Below are positions 16,489 through 24,696 of a stretch of DNA of 64,000 nucleotides, in pieces; position 1 is the first letter of the stretch; the number at the start of each line of letters is the position of its first letter. Below the pieces are notes generated by a model, which saw nothing but the letters and a program-made list of their open reading frames with translations, searched no databases and was not told the origin of the DNA. Both the position numbers and the translations under genes were made by a program. Source of the DNA: Pseudomonadota bacterium (lineage in GTDB: Bacteria > Pseudomonadota > Alphaproteobacteria > Rhizobiales > Devosiaceae); contig JAEWGT010000002.1 of assembly GCA_023388175.1 (NCBI GenBank), forward strand, positions 124,001-188,000, read 5' to 3'.

Positions 16489-17256
16489 ATGGCCCTCATC
16501 GTCGACGTTTTTCCCGCCCGCGAGGACAATTTCGGCTATCTCGTCCATGACGAGGCAACCGGGCGCACCGCCGCCATCGACGCGCCGGAGGCCAAGGCGA
16601 TCCGCGAGGCCCTCACCCGCCGCGGCTGGACGCTGAGCGACATTTTCATCACCCATCACCACATCGACCATGTCGAAGCCATCCCCGCGCTGAAGGCCGA
16701 ATTCGGCGCACTTGTGACCGGACCGGCGGAGGAAGCCGACAAGATCGAGGGGCTCGACAAGCGTGTTGCCGATGGCGATCAGGTCGCTCTGGGAGACTCC
16801 ATCTTTGCGGTCATGGCAGCGCCCGGGCATACGCTGGGCCATATCGTGTTCTATAACGCCTTGGGCGGCCATCTGTTTTCTGCCGATGCTCTGTTCTCGC
16901 TCGGCGTTGGCCGCATGTTCGAGGGCACGCCGGGCCCGATGTGGGAGGGCGTCAGGCGCCTGCGCGACCTGCCGGACAAAACGCTGGTCTATTGCGGCCA
17001 TGAATATACCGAGAGCAATGCCCGTTTCGCACTCTCGATCGATCCCGACAATGAGGCGCTAAAGGCCCGCGCCGAAACGGTAAAATCGCTCCGCGCTGCC
17101 GGAAAGCCGACAATTCCCTTCTCCCTGGGCGAGGATAAGAAGGCCAATCCGTTCCTGCGCGCCGACGCGCCGGAACTGGCCCGCCACTACGGGCTCGAAG
17201 GGGCCGAACCGGCCGAGGTGTTCGCCGCCATTCGCAAGGGCAAGGATAATTTCTGA
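16489..17256 (+). CDS. gloB: Hydroxyacylglutathione hydrolase (glyoxalase II)
   Basis: It hydrolyses S-D-lactoylglutathione to lactate and glutathione, detoxifying methylglyoxal. The metallo-beta-lactamase metal motif THHHIDH is at about residues 55-61, with APGHTLGH, FSADALFSLG and CGHEYTESN following. The length of 255 residues is normal. A methylglyoxal synthase gene lies at 46538-46900 in this window, so both production and disposal routes exist. Confidence 0.95.
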   Translation: MALIVDVFPAREDNFGYLVHDEATGRTAAIDAPEAKAIREALTRRGWTLSDIFITHHHIDHVEAIPALKAEFGALVTGPAEEADKIEGLDKRVADGDQVALGDSIFAVMAAPGHTLGHIVFYNALGGHLFSADALFSLGVGRMFEGTPGPMWEGVRRLRDLPDKTLVYCGHEYTESNARFALSIDPDNEALKARAETVKSLRAAGKPTIPFSLGEDKKANPFLRADAPELARHYGLEGAEPAEVFAAIRKGKDNF

Positions 17257-17401
17257 GGCCCTGAATTAACCAAAGCAGTGCGAAACCGCGTCACGCGGGA
17301 TCGAAATTCGTTAACAGACTGTTATCATCTGGCATGGCGTTTGCCCCAATTGGGGTGAAACGCCGTCAGCGCTGTTCCATTCCGGGACAGTCCGGCCTGA
17401 A

Positions 17402-17674
17402 ATGGTACAGTCCATGCCCAAGTTGGAGCAAAGCGAAACAGATCGTCCCGGCCTGCCCGCAACGGCACAGCCATCCGCGTCACGTCCCTCGCTTGCCCGC
17501 AGCGCACCGACCGCCACCTTTGTCAGCCAGCTCATCGCCGACCGCCAGCGGTTGAGCGCCCAGCGGGCGCGTCCGGCCGATGCCAGCGCCGGCGCTGTCG
17601 GTGCCTATGGCCGGGGAGCCCGGATCAGCGAGCGGCGGATGCCGCTCGGCTATCGCAAGACCATGCTGGTGTGA
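17402..17674 (+). CDS. Hypothetical small protein (Rhizobiales type)
   Basis: This 90-residue protein is basic and Ala/Arg-rich. Its pattern (TFVSQLIADR, then GAYGRGARISERRMPLGYR near the end) resembles small uncharacterised proteins common in Rhizobiales that end in a GYR-type motif. The first ATG is used; another at 17414 is possible. It has no membrane segment. Function unknown. Confidence 0.7.
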   Translation: MVQSMPKLEQSETDRPGLPATAQPSASRPSLARSAPTATFVSQLIADRQRLSAQRARPADASAGAVGAYGRGARISERRMPLGYRKTMLV

Positions 17675-17786
17675 AAATAAGTGGCCCGTGTTCAAACGGC
17701 TGCATCTGGAACGTCGCTACCATGACCGCGTGCGCTGCACCGGTCATGACCATGGCCATCCAGGCCGGATGACGAGGAGACGCATC

Positions 17787-18266
17787 ATGGACATTGCAAA
17801 GAATACGATCTGCATCTGGTATGACACCGACGCCGAAGCAGCGGCGCGCTTTTATGCCCAGACGTTCCCAGACAGCCATGTCGGCAAGATCAGCAGGGCC
17901 CCGAGCGACAATCCGTCCACGCCCGCCGGCGCCGTGCTGACGGTAGAGTTCACCGTGTGCGGCATTCCCTGCATCGGTCTCAATGGCGGCCCGGCTTTCA
18001 AGCACACCGAAGCCTTCTCCTTCCAGATCGCCACCGAAGACCAGGAAGAGACCGACCGCTATTGGAATGCCATTGTCGGCAATGGCGGGCAGGAAAGCAT
18101 GTGCGGCTGGTGCAAGGATAAATGGGGCATCTCCTGGCAGATTACCCCACGCGCGCTGACCGAAGCCATGGCAGCGGGCGGCGACACCGCCAAGCGCGCC
18201 TTTGAAGCCATGATGACCATGAAGAAGCTTGACATCGCAGCGGTCGAGGCAGCGATCAAGGGGTAA
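17787..18266 (+). CDS. VOC-family protein (PhnB / 3-demethylubiquinone methyltransferase-like)
   Basis: The protein (159 residues) has the vicinal-oxygen-chelate layout of the PhnB-like subgroup: an opening ICIWYDTDAEAAARFYAQTFPDS, GIPCIGLNGGPAF, TEAFSFQI, and the closing WCKDKWGISWQITP. It starts at an ATG after GAGGAGA. The subgroup has no firm enzymatic assignment despite its database name. It is followed by a composite palindromic repeat and the fumC stop. Confidence 0.88.
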   Translation: MDIAKNTICIWYDTDAEAAARFYAQTFPDSHVGKISRAPSDNPSTPAGAVLTVEFTVCGIPCIGLNGGPAFKHTEAFSFQIATEDQEETDRYWNAIVGNGGQESMCGWCKDKWGISWQITPRALTEAMAAGGDTAKRAFEAMMTMKKLDIAAVEAAIKG

Positions 18267-18311
18267 TCAGGCCCGCCGGTGTCTCAGCCGGCCAGCGATC
18301 GGATTTTGAGC

Positions 18312-18386
18312 GTCATTGCCGGGCTTGTCCCGGCAATCCATCTCGCGGCGCCATGGACCACCGGGACGAGCCCGGTGGTGACGATT
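18312..18386. repeat. Composite palindromic repeat, two inverted 29-bp arms (copy A)
   Basis: Left arm 18312-18340 has the inner hairpin ATTGCCGGG (18315-18323)/CCCGGCAAT (18329-18337). Right arm 18354-18382 is an inverted relative with ACCACCGGG (18357-18365)/CCCGGTGGT (18371-18379). The arms are separated by 13 bases (18341-18353). The same arms, separated by a gene, occur at 20285-20661, and a second composite copy at 28174-28248. Confidence 0.85.
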
Positions 18387-18417
18387 GCGACAGAGGCCAT
18401 TTGCGGACCGAAAGCCC

Positions 18418-19818
18418 CTACTTCTTCAGCTTGAGCGGCCCGACCATCTGCTCGGGCTTCACTTCGGCGTCGAATTCCTCGCCGGTCAGCAGGCCCAGCT
18501 CGATCGCCGTCTCGCGCAGGGTCGAGCCGTTCTTGTGCGCGGTCTTGGCGATCTTGGCCGCATTGTCATAGCCGATTTTCCGGTTGAGCGCGGTCACCAG
18601 CATCAGCGACTGATCGACCAGCTGCTTGATGCGCTTCTTGTCCGGCTCGATGCCAATGGCGCAATTGTCATTGAAGCTCTTGGCAGCATCGGCCAGCAGG
18701 CGCACCGACTGCAGGAAGTTATAGGCAATGACCGGCTTGAAGACATTGAGCTCGAAATTGCCCTGTGACGCGGCAAAACCAATCGCAGCGTCATTGCCCA
18801 TCACCTGCGCCACCACCATGGTCATGGCCTCGGACTGGGTCGGATTGACCTTGCCCGGCATGATCGAGCTGCCCGGCTCGTTTTCCGGAATGGTGATTTC
18901 GCCCAGGCCCGAGCGCGGCCCGGAAGCCAGCCAGCGCACGTCATTGGCAATCTTCATGAAGGCGACGGCCAGTTGCTTCAGCGCACCCGAAGAGCCGACA
19001 AAGGCGTCGTGCCCCGCCAGCAGGGCGAACTTGTTGGGGCCGGTGACGAAGTCATGGCCGGTCAGCGTTGCGATTTCCTTGGCGACGGTCACCGCATAAT
19101 CGGGATGGGCATTGAGGCCGGTGCCGACGGCGGTGCCGCCCAGCGCCAGCTCCTTGAGCTGCGGCATGCTCGCCTTGATCGCGGCCATGGCATAGTCGAT
19201 CTGCGCCACCCAGCCGGAAATCTCCTGGCCCAGCGTCAGGGGCGTCGCGTCTTGGAGATGGGTGCGGCCGATCTTGACCACGTCCATATAGGCTTCGGCC
19301 TTGGCATTGAGCGTGTCGCGCAACAGGGCCACGCGCTCATAGAGATAGTTCTCCACCGCCTCGACCGCCGCAATATGCATGGCGGTTGGATAGGTGTCGT
19401 TCGAGCTCTGGCTCATATTGACGTGGTCATTGGGATGGACGGGCTTCTTGCTGCCCATCACGCCACCGGCCATCTCGATGGCGCGGTTGGAAATGACCTC
19501 GTTGACATTCATGTTGGACTGCGTGCCCGAGCCGGTCTGCCACACCACCAGCGGGAAATGGTCGCTGAGCTTGCCCTCGATCACTTCATCGGCAGCGGCG
19601 ACCACGAGATCGCGCGTCTTTTCGTCCATAAGGCCGAGCTTGAAATTGGCGAGCGCCGCAGCCTTTTTGAGGATGCCGAAGGCCTTGATGATCTCGGTGG
19701 GCATTTTCTCCCCGCCGATGTCGAAATTCATCAGCGAGCGGGCCGTCTGCGCGCCATAATACTTCTCGGTCGGGACGTCGATATTGCCCATTGTGTCCGA
19801 TTCGACGCGCGTGCTCAT
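18418..19818 (-). CDS. fumC: Fumarate hydratase, class II
   Basis: It interconverts fumarate and malate in the TCA cycle without an iron-sulfur cluster. The protein (466 residues) contains VVWQTGSGTQSNMNVNEV, PNDHVNMSQSSNDTYPTAMH, GRTHLQDATP and the superfamily signature GSSIMPGKVNPTQ. Length is typical of FumC. It is separated from rpmF by a strong terminator, so it probably has its own promoter in the short gap 19819-19858. Confidence 0.96.
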   Translation of the reverse strand: MSTRVESDTMGNIDVPTEKYYGAQTARSLMNFDIGGEKMPTEIIKAFGILKKAAALANFKLGLMDEKTRDLVVAAADEVIEGKLSDHFPLVVWQTGSGTQSNMNVNEVISNRAIEMAGGVMGSKKPVHPNDHVNMSQSSNDTYPTAMHIAAVEAVENYLYERVALLRDTLNAKAEAYMDVVKIGRTHLQDATPLTLGQEISGWVAQIDYAMAAIKASMPQLKELALGGTAVGTGLNAHPDYAVTVAKEIATLTGHDFVTGPNKFALLAGHDAFVGSSGALKQLAVAFMKIANDVRWLASGPRSGLGEITIPENEPGSSIMPGKVNPTQSEAMTMVVAQVMGNDAAIGFAASQGNFELNVFKPVIAYNFLQSVRLLADAAKSFNDNCAIGIEPDKKRIKQLVDQSLMLVTALNRKIGYDNAAKIAKTAHKNGSTLRETAIELGLLTGEEFDAEVKPEQMVGPLKLKK

Positions 19819-19858
19819 GCCTGCCTCTTCTCCTGCTGGCCGCTTCTATTGGCGGCGG

Positions 19859-19896
19859 AAAAACAAAAACGGCCGACCCTTTTGGGGGCCGGCCGT
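19859..19896 (-). terminator. Rho-independent terminator after rpmF
   Basis: Read on the minus strand, an 11-bp stem (arms within 19869-19896, one G-T wobble) with a 6-base loop is followed by TTTTGTTTTT. It lies 45 bases after the rpmF stop and before fumC. Confidence 0.88.
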
Positions 19897-19940
19897 CGGA
19901 ATATCAGATAAAGCGCATCAGCGCCAAACAGCCTTTCGGC

Positions 19941-20120
19941 TTACTTCTTTGCCGCGAGGATCTGGCGACCGCGATACATGCCGCTCTTGAGGTCGACATG
20001 ATGCGGACGACGCAGCTCACCGCTATCCTTGTCTTCGACATAGGTAGGGTTGGCGATCGCGTCGGCCGAACGGCGGAAGCCGCGCTTCATCGGCGAGGTC
20101 TTGCGTTTTGGCACTGCCAT
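19941..20120 (-). CDS. rpmF: 50S ribosomal protein L32
   Basis: This 59-residue protein opens MAVPKRKTSPMKRGFRRSAD and ends GRQILAAKK, the alphaproteobacterial L32 sequence without the zinc-binding cysteines. The C-terminal half includes SGELRRPHHVDLKSGMYRG. In many Rhizobiales it directly follows mtgA; here a GIY-YIG gene with flanking repeats lies between them. Confidence 0.97.
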   Translation of the reverse strand: MAVPKRKTSPMKRGFRRSADAIANPTYVEDKDSGELRRPHHVDLKSGMYRGRQILAAKK

Positions 20121-20284
20121 GGTCGGTACTCCGAATTCAATATCGTTGCGCCGCCGAAAGCGGCCCAGAGACGTATCTCTGAAAGGGGTTGGCGGGGTCT
20201 ATAGAGGAAGACTGCACGCTTGGCTAGGGGTTTTGTTGCAGCGAGGCAGCCCCCAACAGATTGAGCTAAACGATCTCAACCACC

Positions 20285-20313
20285 GTCATCGCCGGGCTTG
20301 TCCCGGCGATCCA
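20285..20313 (+). repeat. Palindromic repeat arm, left of GIY-YIG gene (copy B)
   Basis: The 29-bp arm has the inner hairpin ATCGCCGGG/CCCGGCGAT around CTTGT. It matches the copy-A left arm except for compensating changes in the stem (ATTG...CAAT becomes ATCG...CGAT). Confidence 0.85.
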
Positions 20314-20321
20314 GTCCGGCG

Positions 20322-20612
20322 TCAGATATCCATAAGCCAATGGCTCAAATCAGCCCAATCAGGGTTGAGGCCTTCTATAAGGTTTATCTTCCACTGCCGC
20401 GGATATTTCTTGATCGTTTTCTCGCGCTGAATGGCGCGCGTCATCAGATCATGCCGCTCCAGCCATACAAGCGTCTTGATGCCATATCGCGAGGCAAAAC
20501 CAGGCGTGAGGGTGTGCTTGTGTTCCAGCAGGCGCCGCGACGGGTTGGAGGTCACGCCAGTATAGAGCGTGCCATTTCGCTTCGAGGCCAGAATGTACAC
20601 ATACCCCTTCAT
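20322..20612 (-). CDS. GIY-YIG nuclease-domain protein
   Basis: The protein (96 residues) is essentially a single GIY-YIG domain: YVYILAS then LYTGVTSNPSRRLLEHK, with the conserved Tyr and Arg; IQREKTIKKYPRQWK forms the later helix. Family members of this size are often annotated as excinuclease ABC subunit C-like, but they lack all other UvrC domains. The start at 20612 (MKGYVYIL) is chosen; a longer reading would run through the right repeat arm. The flanking inverted repeats suggest its nuclease acts on them, which is inference. Confidence 0.88.
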   Translation of the reverse strand: MKGYVYILASKRNGTLYTGVTSNPSRRLLEHKHTLTPGFASRYGIKTLVWLERHDLMTRAIQREKTIKKYPRQWKINLIEGLNPDWADLSHWLMDI

Positions 20613-20632
20613 GCAGCGAGTATGCCGAAAGA

Positions 20633-20661
20633 TGGATCGCCGGGACAAGCCCGACGATGAC
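20633..20661 (-). repeat. Palindromic repeat arm, right of GIY-YIG gene (copy C)
   Basis: Inverted relative of the arm at 20285-20313, with a single mismatch (a T for a C in the first stem arm when read in the same sense). It lies 20 bases upstream of the GIY-YIG start. Confidence 0.85.
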
Positions 20662-20692
20662 GAAGGAATGGCGGGCGTGTTTCGAGTTTAGT

Positions 20693-21403
20693 CTAGAGCG
20701 CCAGTCGCTCACCCTGCCCTACACAGGCGGCGCGCTGCCCGTATTGGCGCGCCCTGTCCTCGACGATGCGGGCCACCCGCAGCAGTCCCGCGCCCGGCCG
20801 CGCCGGATTGCGCAGGATCGGATTGGGCAGGGTGACAGCCAGCAGGCTCGCCGTGTGCCAGTCGAGATTTTGCGGTTCCCGGCCAAAGGCCCTTTCACTG
20901 CCAGCCGCCACCCCGAATTCGCCCTCCGGCCCCCATTCGGCGATATTGAGGTAAATCTCCATGATCCGCTTCTTGGGCATGACCAGATCGATATAGACCG
21001 CCAGCGGCACTTCGAGCGCCTTTCGCACCGCGCTCTGCCCGTTCCACAAAAACAGGTTTCGCGCCACCTGCATGGTGATGGTCGACGCGCCGCGCGTATC
21101 CCGCCCCGCCAGATAATTGTCGATCTCGATCCGCAGCGCGGCCACATCGATCCCCCAATGGCGGCAGAATTGCCCGTCCTCGGACAAGATCACCGATGCC
21201 TTGAGCCGGTCCGAAATATCATCGATATCCCGCCAGGTCCGGGTCACGGCCTGTCCCGTCAGCATGCGGGAGAGCATGGGCACCGACACCGGCTGCACCA
21301 CGAGATAGAGCGGCGTGAGCAGCAGCGGCACGGCCACCAGCACGGCAAGAATGCCGGTCAGGATGCGGATAGTCCGCAGAAAGGTCTTTGCGCGTCGGGC
21401 CAT
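20693..21403 (-). CDS. mtgA: Monofunctional biosynthetic peptidoglycan transglycosylase
   Basis: It polymerises lipid II into glycan strands (GT51 family). One N-terminal membrane anchor (about 12-37) precedes the catalytic Glu in SEDGQFCRHWG and the motifs RGASTITMQVARNLFLW, RKALEV and KRIMEIYLN. The length of 236 residues is normal, with no transpeptidase domain. It is divergent from the polyprenyl synthase gene. Confidence 0.95.
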   Translation of the reverse strand: MARRAKTFLRTIRILTGILAVLVAVPLLLTPLYLVVQPVSVPMLSRMLTGQAVTRTWRDIDDISDRLKASVILSEDGQFCRHWGIDVAALRIEIDNYLAGRDTRGASTITMQVARNLFLWNGQSAVRKALEVPLAVYIDLVMPKKRIMEIYLNIAEWGPEGEFGVAAGSERAFGREPQNLDWHTASLLAVTLPNPILRNPARPGAGLLRVARIVEDRARQYGQRAACVGQGERLAL

Positions 21404-21484
21404 GCGGGGTGTTTAGCCTCTGCATGGGCAAGAGGCCAGTGCCGCCCACTTGCCCGGCCTCTGCCAAACGGCTAGCACAGAGCC

Positions 21485-22387
21485 ATGTATGACTTCTCCT
21501 CCGACAGCGCCGATTGCGCCAGCGCCGTGGAAGCGGGCCTGTCCGGCCTGCTGACCGGAACAAGGCTTTCCGGCCCCGGCCCGGCCCCTGAGCGGCTGGT
21601 AGCCGCCATGCGACATGGCAGCCTTGAAGGCGGCAAGCGCCTGCGCCCCCTGCTGGTGCGCCAGGCGGCATCCATCTTCTCCGTTCCGCCCCGGGCGGCC
21701 CTCACCGCTGGCCTCGCCGTGGAGATGATCCATTGCTATTCACTGGTCCATGACGACCTGCCTGCCATGGACGACGACGACCTGCGCCGTGGCCGCCCCA
21801 CTGTGCACAAGGCCTATGACGAAGCCACCGCCATTCTCGCCGGCGATGCACTGCTGACCCATGCCTTCGCCCTTCTCGCCGACGAGGCCTGCCACCCCGA
21901 TCCGGCCGTGCGCGCCGCTTTGGTGAGCGAACTGGCGCTTGGCTCCGGTGCGGGCGGCATGGCAGGCGGGCAGATGCGCGACATCGAGGGCGAAAGCGGC
22001 GGCTTCAGCGATTTCGAGATCGCCACCATGCAGGCCATGAAGACCGGCGCACTGATCCGCGCCTCGGTGCGCATGGGCGCCATTCTGGGCGGCGCCGATG
22101 CGCGGGCGCTTTCTGCGCTCACCGCCTATGCCGAGGCGGCAGGCCGCGCCTTCCAGCTCGCCGACGACATTCTCGATGTTACCGCCACGCCCGAAGCCAT
22201 GGGCAAGGCCACCGGCAAGGACGATCAGGCCGGCAAGCAGACCATCGTCGCCCGGATCGGCCTGGATGCGGCGCGGAAAATGCTGCACGAAATCGTCAAC
22301 ATTGCCATTCTCGCCCTGCGCACCTTCGGCCCGAAAGCCGATGGCCTGCGCGCCACCGCCCGCTATTTCGCCACGCGGGAGAAGTAG
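21485..22387 (+). CDS. ispA: Farnesyl diphosphate synthase / short-chain polyprenyl synthetase
   Basis: It condenses isopentenyl diphosphate with allylic diphosphates to make farnesyl diphosphate. The first Asp-rich motif is DDLPAMDDDDLRRG and the second is FQLADDILDV; GGKRLRP and GDALLT are also present. The length of 300 residues fits IspA. Product length cannot be fixed from sequence alone. It begins a tight co-directional run with the MOSC, YbaK and methyltransferase genes. Confidence 0.93.
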   Translation: MYDFSSDSADCASAVEAGLSGLLTGTRLSGPGPAPERLVAAMRHGSLEGGKRLRPLLVRQAASIFSVPPRAALTAGLAVEMIHCYSLVHDDLPAMDDDDLRRGRPTVHKAYDEATAILAGDALLTHAFALLADEACHPDPAVRAALVSELALGSGAGGMAGGQMRDIEGESGGFSDFEIATMQAMKTGALIRASVRMGAILGGADARALSALTAYAEAAGRAFQLADDILDVTATPEAMGKATGKDDQAGKQTIVARIGLDAARKMLHEIVNIAILALRTFGPKADGLRATARYFATREK

Positions 22388-22388
22388 G

Positions 22389-23021
22389 ATGGCCCGGCTG
22401 CTCAGCGTCAATGTCGGCGTACCGCGCAATATCCCCGGCACCGGGACCTTGACCGGCATCTACAAGGAGCCCGTGGCAGGCCCGGTGGCCATTGGCCGCG
22501 ACGGCATCGAACGGGACGTCATCGCCGACCGCAGGCACCATGGCGGCGCCGACCAGGCCATCTATGTCTATTTTGCCGGCGATTATGATTTCTGGGAGGG
22601 CGAAGGCATTGCCACGAGCCCCGGCCTGTTCGGCGAGAACCTGACCATCGAGGGGCCGGTCAGCACCGGCACCGCCATCGGGGACCGCTTCACCATTGGT
22701 GACGTGGTGCTGGAAGTCACCTATCACCGCACGCCCTGCATGACCTTTTCGGCCAGGATGGGCGATCCGCGCTGGCTCAGGCGCTTTCACAAGGCGCGCA
22801 GGCCCGGCGCCTATTGCCGCGTCATCACGCCCGGCTCTGTCAGCGCCGGCATGGACATCACCCTCACACCCTATTCCGGTGAGCGCATTTCGGTGTCCGA
22901 ACTCATGGGGTTTGACGGCATAGCCGATATTCCCCGCGCGTTCATGCAGCGCGCCCTGACCACGCCGATCCGGGAAAAGACCCGTTTCAAATACGAATCC
23001 CGTCTTGCCAGCCTGTTCTGA
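22389..23021 (+). CDS. MOSC domain-containing protein (YiiM-like)
   Basis: The protein (210 residues) starts at an ATG 1 base after the ispA stop. HGGADQAIYVY, FGENLTIEG and the Cys of YHRTPCMTF form the MOSC core; the conserved Cys is where MOSC proteins are thought to carry sulfur for molybdenum cofactor chemistry. YiiM relatives reduce N-hydroxylated compounds. Its substrate here is unknown. Confidence 0.9.
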   Translation: MARLLSVNVGVPRNIPGTGTLTGIYKEPVAGPVAIGRDGIERDVIADRRHHGGADQAIYVYFAGDYDFWEGEGIATSPGLFGENLTIEGPVSTGTAIGDRFTIGDVVLEVTYHRTPCMTFSARMGDPRWLRRFHKARRPGAYCRVITPGSVSAGMDITLTPYSGERISVSELMGFDGIADIPRAFMQRALTTPIREKTRFKYESRLASLF

Positions 23022-23029
23022 GTGTTTTC

Positions 23030-23497
23030 ATGAGCCTCCAATCCGTCAAAGACGATCTCGCCGCCCGCGCCCCTGATCTTGCCGTCATCGTCACCGACGC
23101 ATCGACGGCCACCGTCCAGCTTGCCGCCGCGGTGCATGGGGTGGAGCCCGGCCAGATCGCCAAGACATTGTGCATCCGCGTCAGGGACGAAGAGGTTCTG
23201 CTGGTGACACGCGGCGATGCGCGGCTGGACAACCAGAAATCCAAATCCGCCTTTGGCGGCCGCCCACGCATGCTGGGCGCCGAGGATGTGCTGCGCCTGA
23301 CCAGCCATCAGGTCGGCGGCGTCTGTCCCTTTGGCCTGCCGGCGCCCCTGCCCATCTATCTCGACGCTTCGCTCAAGATTTACGACCTTGTCATCCCCGC
23401 CGGTGGCGACACCCATGCCTCGGTCAAGCTCAGCGTCGACCGGCTGGCCGAACTGTGCGGTGGCAAATGGGTCGATGCCTGCCAGCTGCCGGAGTGA
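23030..23497 (+). CDS. YbaK/EbsC-family aminoacyl-tRNA deacylase
   Basis: This 155-residue single-domain protein resembles trans-editing enzymes that remove wrong amino acids from tRNA (for example Cys-tRNAPro). Family features seen are QIAKTLCIRV, the conserved Lys in the LDNQKSKSAFGG helix, and HQVGGVCPFGLP. The stop overlaps the next gene's GTG start (GTGA). Its specificity (Cys or Ala on tRNAPro) is not decidable here. Confidence 0.9.
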   Translation: MSLQSVKDDLAARAPDLAVIVTDASTATVQLAAAVHGVEPGQIAKTLCIRVRDEEVLLVTRGDARLDNQKSKSAFGGRPRMLGAEDVLRLTSHQVGGVCPFGLPAPLPIYLDASLKIYDLVIPAGGDTHASVKLSVDRLAELCGGKWVDACQLPE

Positions 23498-24108
23498 GCA
23501 CGGCAGAAAATTTCATCCGGGACCGGCTGGCGCTGACGCCCCTGCCGTTCCGCCCCGAGATTGCACTGTATCTGCCAAGGCCGGACAGCGGCCTTGCAGG
23601 CTTTCTCGAAAGCCAGGGCCAGGCCGGCACCCCGCCCTATTGGGCCTATGCCTGGGCCGGGGGCGCGGCTCTGGCGCTTTATCTGCGCAACGACCCGCAA
23701 GCTGTCAGCGGCAAAAGCGTGCTCGATTTCGGCGCTGGCTCAGGTCTTGTCGGCATCGCGGCCGCACTCGGTGGCGCGAAAGAGGTTATCGCCTTCGAGC
23801 CCGATCCGCTGGGCCTGATTGCCCTGCGGCTCAATGCCGAGGCCAACGGCGTCACCCTCACCATCAGCGAAAGCCCGGAGGCGACAGACCTGGTGCTGGC
23901 CGGCGACGTTTTCTACGATGCCCCCACGGCAAGGACCACTCTGCCCGCGCTGCAGGCATTGGCGCGCAAAGGCGCAAAAGTGCTGGTCGGCGATCCCTTC
24001 CGCCGCCACCTCCCGCTGCGCACACTGGAACAGATCGCCGAATATGCGGTGCCCGACATGGGCAGTGGCGCCCCGGTCCGGGCCGCTGTCTTCACACTGC
24101 GCCCATAG
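23494..24108 (+). CDS. Class I SAM-dependent methyltransferase (METTL20/ETFB lysine methyltransferase-like)
   Basis: The protein (204 residues) starts at a GTG overlapping the previous stop. PYWAYAWAGGAALALYL and VLDFGAGSGLVGIAAALGGA (motif I), DVFYDAP, and the closing GSGAPVRAAVFTLRP match the family annotated as ETFB lysine methyltransferase or nicotinamide N-methylase-like. In bacteria, ETF-beta or ribosomal proteins are possible acceptors; the target here is not shown. Confidence 0.88.
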   Translation: MSTAENFIRDRLALTPLPFRPEIALYLPRPDSGLAGFLESQGQAGTPPYWAYAWAGGAALALYLRNDPQAVSGKSVLDFGAGSGLVGIAAALGGAKEVIAFEPDPLGLIALRLNAEANGVTLTISESPEATDLVLAGDVFYDAPTARTTLPALQALARKGAKVLVGDPFRRHLPLRTLEQIAEYAVPDMGSGAPVRAAVFTLRP

Positions 24109-24231
24109 ACCATCAGCCATGCCCGCCAGACCTTGCCGGAAAATCGGCCAGGTCCTATATCAGTGCGGCGAGGACGGCCTCCCCCATATCGGGTCAGCGT
24201 TCGGGACGGCCCGGCAAGTATGGGGATTTCC

Positions 24232-24660
24232 ATGCGCAATACAGCCGACCGTATCCGTCACGCCATTTCCTTTGAACTGATCGGCATTGCCCTGGCGACA
24301 CCGCTCGCCGCCTTTGCCTTCCACCTGCCCGGCGGCGACAGCGCCGTCATCGTCGTGGCCAGCGCCACCGTGGCCATGCTCTGGAACTATGTGTTCAATC
24401 TCGGTTTCGACCACGCCATGGTCAAGCTGCGCGGCGACACGCTGAAGACGACACCGCTGCGCGTGATCCATGCCGTGCTGTTCGAACTTGGCCTGCTCAC
24501 CATCATGCTGCCGGCCATCGCCTGGTATCTGCAGATCACCCTCTGGGAAGCGCTGATCATGGATATCGCGCTGGCCGCTTTTTACATGATCTACGCTTTC
24601 GTCTTCAACTGGGCCTATGACCGCGTGTTTCCACTGCCCGAGTGGCAAGGGGGGCGTTGA
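24232..24660 (+). CDS. PACE-family efflux transporter
   Basis: The protein (142 residues) consists of two tandem BTP domains, each with two membrane helices. Conserved features seen are RIRHAISFELIGIALATP with the membrane-embedded Glu, NYVFNLGFDH, VIHAVLFELG and FNWAYDRVFP. PACE proteins (AceI type) export chlorhexidine and short-chain diamines by proton antiport. The ATG at 24232 has GGGGA 5 bases upstream; an in-frame ATG at 24220 is the alternative. Confidence 0.9.
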   Translation: MRNTADRIRHAISFELIGIALATPLAAFAFHLPGGDSAVIVVASATVAMLWNYVFNLGFDHAMVKLRGDTLKTTPLRVIHAVLFELGLLTIMLPAIAWYLQITLWEALIMDIALAAFYMIYAFVFNWAYDRVFPLPEWQGGR

Positions 24661-24696
24661 CCTCCCGGCCGCCATTTACGGCGTGGAAACGTCGAT

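Larger units (their letters stand above)
20285..20661. mobile_element. Putative repeat-flanked GIY-YIG element
   Basis: A 29-bp arm at 20285-20313 and its inverted copy at 20633-20661 match at 28 of 29 positions. They enclose only the GIY-YIG gene: 8 bases from the left arm to its stop, 20 bases from its start to the right arm. The arms belong to the same family as the gene-less composite repeats at 18312 and 28174. It splits the usual mtgA-rpmF neighbourhood. Mobility is inference. Confidence 0.55.
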
